Assembly (NCBI GenBank): GCA_905147135.1
Contig: LR990044.1
Span: 13,086,122-13,150,121, forward strand
Reading direction: 5' to 3'
DNA from: Blastobasis lacticolella
Taxonomy: Eukaryota; Arthropoda; Insecta; Lepidoptera; Blastobasidae
Length of the DNA: 64,000 nucleotides
Positions within the stretch are counted from its first letter, which is position 1. Each line of letters opens with the position of its first letter. Shown here piece after piece: positions 48,373-58,515 of the stretch. The position numbers and the translations under genes were made by a program. The notes under the pieces were generated by a model. It searched no databases. It saw only the letters and a list, made by a program, of their open reading frames with translations, and was not told the origin of the DNA.

Positions 48373-50771
48373 CCAAAGAAATGCACTAAATATCACAATA
48401 ACATTTCATATCACGTTATTAAAATTTACCATAGTCTCACACAGTCAAATTGGCATTAATACGTGTAAAAATGTCTATTGCTTATAACTCGGCATGTTTC
48501 TGCGACAGCGCCGGGGGCGGCACCGGCTGTCGATAGTGCCGCGCGTAGATGCCGTCCCAGAAGCGCGCGCGCCGCGAGCAGCGGCCCGCGCAGCTCTATC
48601 TGCTCGTCCAACGACATGTGCGGCCCGCCGTTAGCGCGTGCGGGCGGCCACGGCGGATACTCGGAGCCGGCCAGCACTGGGGACCTGCGCAAACAATAAT
48701 TTTCTGATTATATTCTGGATATTAGGATCAGATTCCTATGTAACGCAATGGCGTGGCAGTGTAGCAATGCAAAGGTAATTGTTGCAAATAGATGACTTGT
48801 GTTTATAGACCCATGCCTAAACTAAACAGCTTTAAATGAAATCTCATACTAAATGGTACAGAAAGCCAGTTGACATGTAAGTCTTAAGGCTTTTCTATTG
48901 ATACCATCTCATACCATATTATGTCCATCGCAGTAACAAGCAGCTTGCTTATAAGCTTATACTGAACAGACGGTGGAAAGCGATATACAAAGTCGCTTTT
49001 AATTTATGTTAGTAAGAAATATTTTGTTAAAATAGTAGAAATTGTCAAATAAATATTATGTTTATGTCTTATGTCTATGTCTTTCCACCGTCTGCTCTCA
49101 TTTATCTATGTACGCTTAGATCTTCTGAACTACGGAACGGATTCTAATGCGGTTTTCAATAATAGATAGAGTTATTCAAGGGGAAGGTTTATAAGCAAGA
49201 AAAGAAAGGGGTAGGGTAAAGTAGGTGTACGCGAATGAAGTCGCCTTTATATAAACTTGACATACAGAACTGTAACAGGTTCGATTCTGCACTGATTATG
49301 ATACTTTTTATCCCGAAATTCATCACGGTTCCCTTGGGAGAGGGAATGGAAGTCAATATATGAACTAAATTGTAATTCATCAACGTGTTATCTTAGCTTT
49401 ATTATAAGTCTGACCACTCCAAAGAAGTCAAATATTGACAAATGATCCTTCTACTCTAAACTTACTCGCCAACGTGACACGAGTGAACAAAACCGGGTAG
49501 GGATGCGCGTGGAGTCAGATACTTACTTACGCTTAGATAAAACTCTAAATTTAAAACCTGGAATATCTCCGCAATAAAGCTTTCTTTGTCTAAACTATCT
49601 TTTTTTACTTGACTGCGACAGAAGGAGGGTTATGTTTTTCTTTATTTATGTATGTATGCATGTTTATATCATTGTTACCGTATAAATTTCGGAGACTGTA
49701 ATGGAACTGCCCAATCAATTAACCCCCATCATCGTTCCACCACCAAACGAGAAGAGCCTCGACTATTCGCTTTTGGTTTGAACCACTTTGGGTCAATTTA
49801 ACATTTATTGTGCGAACCGCGACGGAACTCTCTGCCTAACTTACTGTCTTTTGAAAAATACCTACATCCTGGGAGTTTTCAAATTCAAAGTAAAAGGCTC
49901 CTTTTTTTATAAGAGTGCTTCACCTGGCCACAGCGTTCTTAATATTAGACATACCAAACATCCTGTAGTCCACGCAAATGAAGTCGTGGGCACAGCTGGT
50001 ATTATCTAAAACTGTATGACATCTCTATATTATACAGGATTTATTTTCATGTTATGAATTAGAAATATATTTTTTATGTTGCGACCGACTAACAATTGTC
50101 GTATAGCTCGTAGAATTATTAAATTTAAGTGGAAGTAGATGGCCACTCCATACCACAAGGTATGGACCTTAAGGACCGCATAAGGATTAACAAACGCAGT
50201 GTTTTAATAGGACATCAACGAAATGTTAACGGAAAGCATTGAAGTAAGTAACTATTATAACTAACAATTGTGTTAAAGAAGACATTAATTTTTGACATGT
50301 ACACAAAATAAGTAACTTAACTTACCCGGTTGTCATAAAATTCAACCACAACTCTCTCATTTTATTCCTCATATTTCTAGTACGTTCAGAAAACGTACTA
50401 TAATCAAACATTCCCAGTTCGTAGATAGCATATGACTGAGCACCATGATCAGCTCCACGAACACCGTACTTTTCATTTAACTCGTACATAGGAGTTTCTT
50501 CAGCAACAAAGGAATATTCATACAAGTACAGATAAAAAAAATCACAACGGGTATTAGGTATTAGGTATTAGGTATTTATTTTTCTCCCAAAAAAGTTTCA
50601 CAAAGACATTAAAAATATCAAATAGTTGATTGGGAGACAGGAGTCCAAACTAGGTTAACCTGTGTTATGGATCTCCTGGCCCCCCCCTCTAAGATAAGTG
50701 TACAACTTAAAATAACAAAAAAATATTAACAAAGTAATTAAATAATTAAGTTACCTCTTAGTACTGTGATT

Positions 50772-50810
<39 letters not shown>

Positions 50811-50852
50811 ATGTGGGCGCGTTTTTTTTTTTTTTTTTTATTATTATTATTA

Positions 50853-52166
50853 TTATTTTTTTTTAATAATGCTCAACAATTCTTCCGTTTTCTTATAGTC
50901 TAGGGTTAGGAGCCAGTTAGTCACTTTAAATTTGCACTCACTATAAGAAAGATTCACAATGGATAGTAATTTGTTTGCTGTATTATAAAAACGACTTCCT
51001 CTAAAACAAAAGAATTTCTGGGCAAATGACGTTCGTACTGGATTCTCTTGGCAGACTTTAAAGTTTCTTCTACTCAACGGATTAACTAGGTGAGTTTTGA
51101 GGTCAATCGCTTTGTGTTGTGTTAGGATAGTCATCAAGATAAACAATTGGCGAACGGATAACACTTTTGTCTCCTCGTACAACTTACTTGTAGGAAACAG
51201 AAAAGGTTTTGATAAAGATACTTTAAGTATCATTCTCTGGGCTCTCTCGATTTCTAGCATTAGGGTCTTAGCTGCACCACCTCAAGAAGAAACACAATAA
51301 GATAAAATAGACTGGCACAAGGATTTATAAACATTTATAATTAACTCCATGTCAGCAACATGTCTCAGGCTCTTAAAAATGTAAACGAGCTTCCGCACTT
51401 TTACTGACAAACCCATCACATGTTTTTTAAATGACAGGTTGTTATCAATGGTAACACCTAGATATTTAATATCATTTACTTGTGCTATGTTTGGACAGGC
51501 GCACTGTTCACCCGAAGCTTCAGAACATGAATGAGCAGTTATTTTATGGTTCTCACCAAATATGTTTGCGTTCCTCATAGAAAAGGCCATAAACTTGGAT
51601 TTATTGGCATTTAGTGTGAGACTATTGTGCATTAACCATTGACACACACTGTTAAATCCCTTTTGAGCAGAGTCAAAAACACTATCCCATGTCTTGCCAT
51701 AAAAAGTTAGAGTAGTGTCATCAGCATACGATATTATTTTACAGTTGGGAATTTGGAGATTGCAGAGTTCATTGATGTAACACAAGAACAATGTCGGACC
51801 CAGCACACTTCCCTGGGGAACGCCGATGTTTATGGCAGTGTTATCACTCCGCACATTACCAATTTTGACACATTGACTACGATTTCTTAAATAACTGTCA
51901 AACAGCATCAATTGTGTTCCTCGGACACCGAGGCTATCTAATTTCTGCAAAAGTGTGGACGAAGAAACCGTATCAAAGGCCTTTGCGAGGTCTATAAATA
52001 TTGTTAGACACTTTTCCCTATTTTCAAATCTTTGAACCACAAACTCTGTAAAATTGTGTACTGCATCCGTAGTAGACTTACCTCTTCTAAAGCCGTATTG
52101 CCCTTCTGATAACAGATTTTTTTCTTCAAGATACTTTATTAGCCTTGAGTTTATTATTTTTATCAT
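50853..52166 (-). pseudogene. LINE ORF2, reverse transcriptase part (one nonsense codon)
   Basis: Starts inside the polymerase domain: RLIKYLEEKNLLSEGQYGFR, FIDLAKAFDTVS (box A), GVPQGSVLGPTLF (box B), SYADDTTL (catalytic Asp pair), KYLGVTIDNNL. A TGA at 51282-51284 interrupts it where related elements have Trp (CVSS-stop-GGAAKT). The same frame then continues for 135 codons (LEIERAQRMIL ... FPTSKLYEETKVLSVRQL), the C-terminal region typical of Daphne/Crack/L2-like LINEs. Confidence 0.85.
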
Positions 52167-53107
52167 ATATATATATTGTTGGGATCTTTTCTAAGTTTGT
52201 TGTGCATATTGTCTCTATTCCGAATACATCTCAGTAAGCCTACAGTCATCCAAGGTTTAATTTTAATTTTATTACTGGGAATTTTTACATTATACGAATT
52301 ATTTAAGATAAGGCCTTGCATGTATTGCACAAAAAGATTCATAGATATCTCAACATCTGTGCTTTCATAGATTGGAGTAAAATCAATTTTGGTGCAGTCG
52401 TCATAAACATTGTCGAAGTTTATCCTGGATTTAAATTTATCTAGTTTATCAGTGTGAGACTTACGCACGTGCAAGCAAAATAAAACTGGCTCATGATCTG
52501 TTATTGCTGATTCTAGTATAAATGTTTGAGTTGGCAACTTTGTTTTTAAAATAACATGATCAAGGCAGCTATTACCTCGAGTCGGATGATAGTAGGCAGG
52601 TATCATTCCGTTATAGGAAAGAATATCCAAATAAGCTGATGATGTTGAGGTCAAATCCGCTATATTTATATTGATATCACCCATCAATACAATGTTTTTG
52701 AACATATTTTGTTCGGATAATAATCGGTTTAGAGATTGTATAAAGCAATCCAGATTTATAAAACTTGGCGGTCTATAAATTGCTATAATTGTAGTGTCAT
52801 TTTGTAATTTAATTTGAAGACAGTTTGCCTCACTTATCATGGGTTCTTCGACATTACAATTAATATTTTTTTTTACATAAATAACAATACCATCATTTTG
52901 GTTGTAGTTGTGTGTACTACTAAAACTAACAAATCCCGGTAGAGATGGCAACTTTGAGGCACATGATAGCCAGCATTCAGATAAAATGATTATGTCACAA
53001 TCAAAATGAAATCTAGTTAGTAATATAGTTAGTTCACTAAAATTTTTATTAATACTTCTAATATTTAATTGTAGAATTTTCAAATATGAGCAGGGGTTAC
53101 TTAGCAT
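52163..53107 (-). pseudogene. LINE ORF2, AP-type endonuclease part
   Basis: A 314-codon exonuclease-endonuclease-phosphatase domain that nicks target DNA. Motifs in order: LQLNIRSINKN, ILSECW (catalytic Glu), IYRPPS, LMGDININ, SCLDHV, ITDHEPVLF (His). It ends after RKDPNNIYI, and the reverse transcriptase resumes in another frame. The roughly 100 residues that normally link endonuclease and polymerase palm are missing, so an internal deletion at the ATATATAT tract is inferred. Confidence 0.85.
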
Positions 53108-53569
53108 AGATGTACATATTTCTGGTTGACATAATTCATATAAATTTGTTATTTCATAGTTAGAGATACTATTTAGTACATTAAAAGACGCGAATTTTAT
53201 TTATGAAAACGCAAATGAAGCCGCTAATTAATACTTTTAATATGTTTAAACTAATCATGTGAACATTCAAATTTGACATCCGATCCGTAGTCGTTAGGTA
53301 TGATATTTGTTCATTGTGTAATATCTGTGTATGAGGCGTACTACTGTATGCATTGTGTAAGTTTAGTATAGTAAATCTAAAGTGTAGGTACTGTGTATTT
53401 TGTTGTACAAGAGTGTGTAGGTTGTTTAACTGTATATTGTTATTGTTTGTGATGTGTATGTTATGATGCAAGAGGCAGTACAAAAACACATGAAGCATTA
53501 AAAATAAATAAAGTAAAATTAATTCCAATGAGTTTATATAATACAAAGAAAGAGTACTGATCATATAAA

Positions 53570-54511
53570 TTATGTTTTCTGAAGTTCTTTTAAGTCTTGT
53601 TCGTTTTTTAATCGTAGAAACGTATCTCCATCCTTTTTACGTAAGTAGACATAACTACCAGTTACCCAGCAGTACTTGAATTCATTTAAAGCGGCATATT
53701 CACGAGCAAGAAAGTGTAGTCTCTTCAGTTTAGGTGGTATGTACTCCGAAATGAAAATAGGTGACTGCGAGCCTTCTATGCCAATGTGAGATGTACTTAG
53801 TTTGGCACGACTGTTTTCCTTATTAAAGCTTTTTGATGCGGATAGTACTTTTTGCTTTATCAAAACAGACTGCAACTCAATCATTATAGGTTTCTTTTCG
53901 TTGTCTTTGGAAAATCCTCTATAGATATTCTTTATATCGCAATTTTGGATAGGTACATTCAAAAAATTGCCTATTTTATTCAGCACAGAGCATAATTCCG
54001 AGGTATTTTCATTTTCCATTTTTGGAATGTTACGAATTTCCAGACAGGAAGAATGAGCTGTGCGCTCTAAATAGTCAACCTTCTTTTCAAGAGAGGCAAT
54101 GTAGGCCCTATCCTCCTTCTTTTCTTGTTCAATTTTTTGTAATTTAGAGTTAAGTTCGTCGTATTTGTTTGACATAAATTCAATGGATTCCGAAATATGG
54201 GAGTTTTGTGATTTTATTACATTTACCGATTCTAAAAGGGTTTCATATTTAGAATCTTGCGCACAAGTCCATTTTTCAAACATTATTTCAATATTTTTCA
54301 TGAAATACTCTAAGTCGTCGTCATGTTTACGTTTTTGTTTAACGGGCCGACAAGAGACATCGGTTTGTTCATTTAGATTAGGTGCCGATTGAGATAGGCT
54401 AATATCCATATCTGACTGCTTAGGAGGCGAGTGTTGTAATGGCATAATCATTAAATAAATATTGGTTTCGTATAATAATCGTGAAACAAAACCTCCCGCC
54501 TCTGCATACAC
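53570..54511 (-). CDS. LINE ORF1, coiled-coil nucleic-acid-binding protein
   Basis: A 313-aa intact frame. It has an acidic/polar N-terminus, a basic patch (PVKQKRKHDDD), a coiled coil at about 75-150 (SIEFMSNKYDELNSKLQKIE, then EDRAYIASLEKKVDYLERT) and a C-terminal part. The C-terminal motifs are EIRNIP, ENTSELCSVLNKIGNFLNVP, IYRGFSKDNEKKPIMIEL and HFLAREYAAL. That C-terminal part is of the type shared with baculovirus FP proteins and common in lepidopteran LINE ORF1s; the match is by recall. The start could be the ATG at 54442 (MPLQHSPP) rather than the frame's first methionine. Confidence 0.75.
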   Translation of the reverse strand: MYAEAGGFVSRLLYETNIYLMIMPLQHSPPKQSDMDISLSQSAPNLNEQTDVSCRPVKQKRKHDDDLEYFMKNIEIMFEKWTCAQDSKYETLLESVNVIKSQNSHISESIEFMSNKYDELNSKLQKIEQEKKEDRAYIASLEKKVDYLERTAHSSCLEIRNIPKMENENTSELCSVLNKIGNFLNVPIQNCDIKNIYRGFSKDNEKKPIMIELQSVLIKQKVLSASKSFNKENSRAKLSTSHIGIEGSQSPIFISEYIPPKLKRLHFLAREYAALNEFKYCWVTGSYVYLRKKDGDTFLRLKNEQDLKELQKT

Positions 54512-56032
54512 TTTCCGTTAATTGTAGGCCTATTTGAGCGTATTTCGAGTTGCCGTCGGAGAATTGCGTTGGGTAGGCTAGCTCGAAAAATTGCGGGTAA
54601 GCGATGCAAAAGATGCCACGCCCCCAAGAAACAAACTCTTGCGTCGTAGGGCGTGTCGGTTTTGATCCAATCACAGATTAAATGCGGAATGAGTAACCAA
54701 TCGGTTTCGATGTGTGAGTAAAAGAATCACAGATTCTCACCAGCGTGTTTTACTATTTTGCTTCGTCGTAGTTATGGTCTCCTGGTACTGGCACACTTTA
54801 ATATTTTAAATATTATTTATAATTATTTTAATAATTCAAATTACGGAATTACTTATAAAACGTCCACTAGCTGTGGAATCCGAGGGGGAAGGGAAGTACA
54901 CTTTATCGTTGCCTGCTTCTACTTGTAGTCTAACAGAACGCAATGTAGGATATGCAAATGCCACATCAGTGAAATAGTCTATATAACTCAAAATAGTTTC
55001 TTCACTTATAGTTATATCTCCGAAATAGAATTCTTTTATTTCTTTTGCTACGACTTCTTTTTCATCTTCACAGCTAAATTCCAAATCAGCTGGAACAAAA
55101 TCTGAAAATTTTTCATTAATTTCATATTTCCATGATTCAAAAACTTTAAATCCTAACCGAAACAATCCTTCCATTTCAGCAAACCCATTAAGCATGGGTA
55201 GTTTTTTGTATTTGCCTCCTCTTAAAATAATGATGGGTGTATCTTCAAAGAACCTTTCCTCCCCAATATCACGTTCGACGCAAGGAGAAAATACAAAGTT
55301 CGAATCTTTTTTTTGTACCAAATACAGGGTGTTTCATAATACATGTATAAAGCCGAAAGGGTGTTAAAGTATAGCTTGCAAAGAGTACACTGGCGACTTC
55401 ATATTATCCAGACATTGAATTTTAATTTTTATAAAAAATCATCGTTTTTAAAGAAAAATAACCATATCGACTACGTTGATGCGCAGCTCTATTTCAAGTT
55501 GATGATCCTAGAAGGAGAAGTTTAATAACCGCGTGCGACCCCTATGAAAAAAGAGCAACCTCCTTAAGCCTAGTACCAGGAGCCTAATGCTACGTACACA
55601 CGCACCGTTGGCGTGTGCCGGCCGGCGCTCCGCAGCGCAGCGTGGCGGTAACATCAAACGGATAGAAGCAATCGACCAAACGCAGCTTGGGCGGATACCG
55701 AAGGCCAACGAACAAACGTGCGATTACGAGCCCGAATAGGTTCCCAAAACTCCCAAAGATCATTTGCTTGACCACGAAATACAATTACCTATTGGACCTT
55801 AGAAATCCAAATCGGCCGACAACGCTTCGTTGGCGTAAGTTGAGTGTGTACACACCATAAAGAAGAGTTTAATAACCTCGCGCCATTCATAACAAAACAA
55901 ACGAACCTCCTACATCTTGCTACCAGGCGCCGAACTAAATGTTACCTACTTATCTCCATGAATAATCTCTACCAAATTAACTAGGAACTTACCTACACTA
56001 ATTATTTTCAATAGGTAGGTATGCTTAAATAG

Positions 56033-56353
56033 TCGGAGCGTCGTCGGTGGCCTAAGGTTACGGTATCCGAGTCGTACGCGAGAGGTACCGGGTTCGACAC
56101 CCGCTGCCGCCACGTACCAGTGACCTTTTCTGACGGAAAACATCGTGATGAAACCTGCACATTTAGGCGACTGAATGTCTAACCATGATTTTAATCTGGT
56201 CAGGTAATCAGGTTCCCCTGGTAGTAGGGTCAGGCAGGATTCAGGACTGTCAGACGTAATGACCAGAAATGCGAAATCCTGGATCATGGTCAAGGCGGAC
56301 CCCAGGCCCTCGTGCGCGAGAGCAAAACCAGGTCATTAACACCGAGATGATTT
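56033..56353 (+). mobile_element. SINE family 1, near full-length copy
   Basis: Head GAGCGTCGTCGGTGGCC, CCGAGTCGTACGCGAGAGGT, B-box GGGTTCGACACCCG, ACATCGTGATGAAACCTGCA, CAGGTTCCCCTGGTAGTAGG and an ATTAACACCGAGATGATT tail. It is nested in the 5.3-kb insertion. Confidence 0.8.
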
Positions 56354-57577
56354 CTACTAGGTAGGTACCTAACAGAACAAACCACCCCAGCACAACAAAA
56401 GTAAAATAAGAATTAAAATCATAATACTTAGGTACTTATTAACTAAAGGCCTAAAAACAGTATCTAAGTAGGTTAGGTAGGTAGGAACCTACGTAAATAA
56501 AAAACAAAACATGTTAATCAGTCTGGAAGACAGCCGGACCCGCGGTGTGGACTGCCGCAGGTACTTAAACTAAATAAAAATAAACATAGTCAGCTACGTA
56601 CTAAAGTAGATATCTACTACACTAAAACGGGATTCGTTCAATTGACAAAATGGCTCTACACAGATAGGTAAGTACTAGGTACCTACTAACACGGTTCCCT
56701 CATCTAAGTACCTACGTACCTAGGGAACCACTTATGAATCTAGTTTTGGTGAAACACATTACAGACAGGTTCCACTAAATACCTACATGTTTTTATGAAA
56801 AGATAAAAGCGTTGTCTTTTCTACCTATTTCCCGTCGGAAAAGAACCGAGCGCGGCGGTTGCGCTTCTATCGTCACTATTAGGTGGTAGGTAGCGTCTCC
56901 TAGTCTAGCTAGCACCTAGACCTTTAAAGCATGTAGGTACGTACCTTTTAAACGTTATTTTATGGAAACAAACAGTGTCAGGTGCCAGCGCAGTTAACCA
57001 CACTTTCTTGCTTTCTTGTGGCTCGATGACCGATAGGTAAATACACTCATACACACAGATACACAACACTACAGCATGCACTGGTTGCTATGCAATACGT
57101 AAGTAGGTAGGTAACATGGTCTTTGGCCTACTGCTTGGTTGCACTCATGCACAGAATAATGATTATCACAATACTTAAACTGTTGAACATTGTACACAAA
57201 CAAGACTACGTTAATATTGGTACCTGAAGCAATAAATCATTCATTCATTCATATCGTTTACAGTCTTATCACAGTTATTTTCACAGTACTTAGGTATCCT
57301 ATACATACAACGCAACAAACAATCACACCGATCACGCGAAAAGCTAAAAACCGAATAAACGAACACGACTCGAAAATAGGTACATTTTAACACAAAAAGC
57401 CACGCTGTCGGCGTCAGCGGTTCAAACGACACACCCAAGTGCAGCATGCACACTGCCAAAATTCCGGCGTGTCGACACATGGGCCTCGTGGCGGAGTATT
57501 TCCCGCGACTTTCGGCGCGGGGCGCACGGGGCGGCGGGGGGCGGGAGGCGAGGCGGGAGGCGTGGCAGCAGGCAGCG

Positions 57578-57945
57578 CTTTAGGCAGCGTTGCCAGATCG
57601 TACCTTTTAGTACGATTTACGTACTATTTGGCCGACTGTCGTACCTTAAGCGTACTTTGCTCCACATCGTACTATTTAGTACGTTTTTACAAAATGCTGA
57701 ATTTAGCTGAGCTTCACCTTTCCTGTGCGCAAAATACTGAAAAATAATGGGAAGGAAGGGTTGATTTTAGCCACCGGCAACAAAATAACGTCATTAATTG
57801 ACTAAAAATCATCCCCCCCCCCCCCCAAGGCCGATAAAATATAGAAGATAATAAGAAGAAATCGTAACTTTTTAGCCATTTTCGTACTATTTTAAGAGCC
57901 CAGACGTACTTTTTTGGAAACTACTGCTGGTAACACTGGCTTTAG
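57578..57945. mobile_element. MITE-like block rich in CGTAC motifs
   Basis: The ends are imperfect inverted repeats (AGGCAGCGTTGCCAG against the reverse complement of CTGCTGGTAACACTGGCTT). Between them, GTAC-containing motifs are unusually dense: ATCGTACC, TAGTACGATTTACGTACTAT, TCGTACCTTAAGCGTACTTT, ATCGTACTATTTAGTACG, TTCGTACTATTT and GACGTACTTT. It also contains a run of 13 C (57811-57825). Confidence 0.5.
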
Positions 57946-58257
57946 GGATCCGCGTGTTAGGGGTCGTACTTATTTCGCCTCTTATGTTCTCCTGGTAGAT
58001 GCACCGTAATGTTGATTGTGTTTATTTAATAAAGTGAGGCTCAAACAAGTCCAACAGTGGACTAATAATAATCCTTATGATGTCGGTGATGGAATACATT
58101 TGCTTACCACTATTTTATCGGGTAATTTGTACAGACAGTAATTACTAAAATTGTGTTTGGGTCCGTGTTTCACCTAGGTGAACTAGGTTCAGTGTCGTTG
58201 CTTGCTTTCCAGGGGCCCCGTATCAATAGCTGTCTGGGGCCCCATAGTTAGTACCCC

Positions 58258-58515
58258 CAACTACAAGGGATCATCATCATCATCATCACAGCCCATAACA
58301 GTCCACTACAGGACTTTGGGCCTCTCCCGCAAAAGAGGAGGTTATTGCCATAATCTCCACGCTTGGCAGGCGGGTTGGAGATTGCAGTGTTGCAAACATA
58401 ACAATGAAAAACGCTGCTGCCCATTTTCCAGTTTATGGAGACTAGATATTTTGCCTCTAAACGTTAGTCGCCTTGTACGACACCCACGAGTGTAAGGGGT
58501 TGGTGCTATTTTACT
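58258..58515 (+). repeat. Dispersed repeat, copy 1 (partner at the window's right edge)
   Basis: Starts with a (ATC)n run and CAGCCCATAACAGTCCACTA. It then has GTTATTGCCATAATCTCCAC, CGCCTTGTACGACACCCACG and GGGGTTGGTGCTATTTTACT. The latter parts are inverted at 63785-64000. Confidence 0.75.

Larger units (their letters stand above)
50531..54893 (-). mobile_element. Daphne/L2-like LINE inserted in EST-C exon 2
   Basis: A 4.36-kb non-LTR retrotransposon flanked by the direct repeat AAGTACA (50524-50530 and 54894-54900), a target duplication within esterase codons. It has ORF1, an endonuclease and a reverse transcriptase. The 3' end (plus strand left end) has (TATTAGG)n short tandem repeats rather than a long poly-A, as in L2/CR1-type elements. 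A (GT)n run and an ATT/poly-T tract (50775-50872) lie in its 3' part. It is inactive: ORF2 has an internal deletion near 52165 and an in-frame stop at 51282-51284. Confidence 0.9.

Noticed and set aside
50556..50580. (TATTAGG)n as telomeric DNA
   Set aside because: Only about three units, with an extra base compared with TTAGG, at the exact end of a LINE with a target duplication.
50853..55321. Separate small esterase and polymerase genes in this interval
   Set aside because: Better explained as one LINE inserted in one esterase exon, given the AAGTACA duplication and colinearity.
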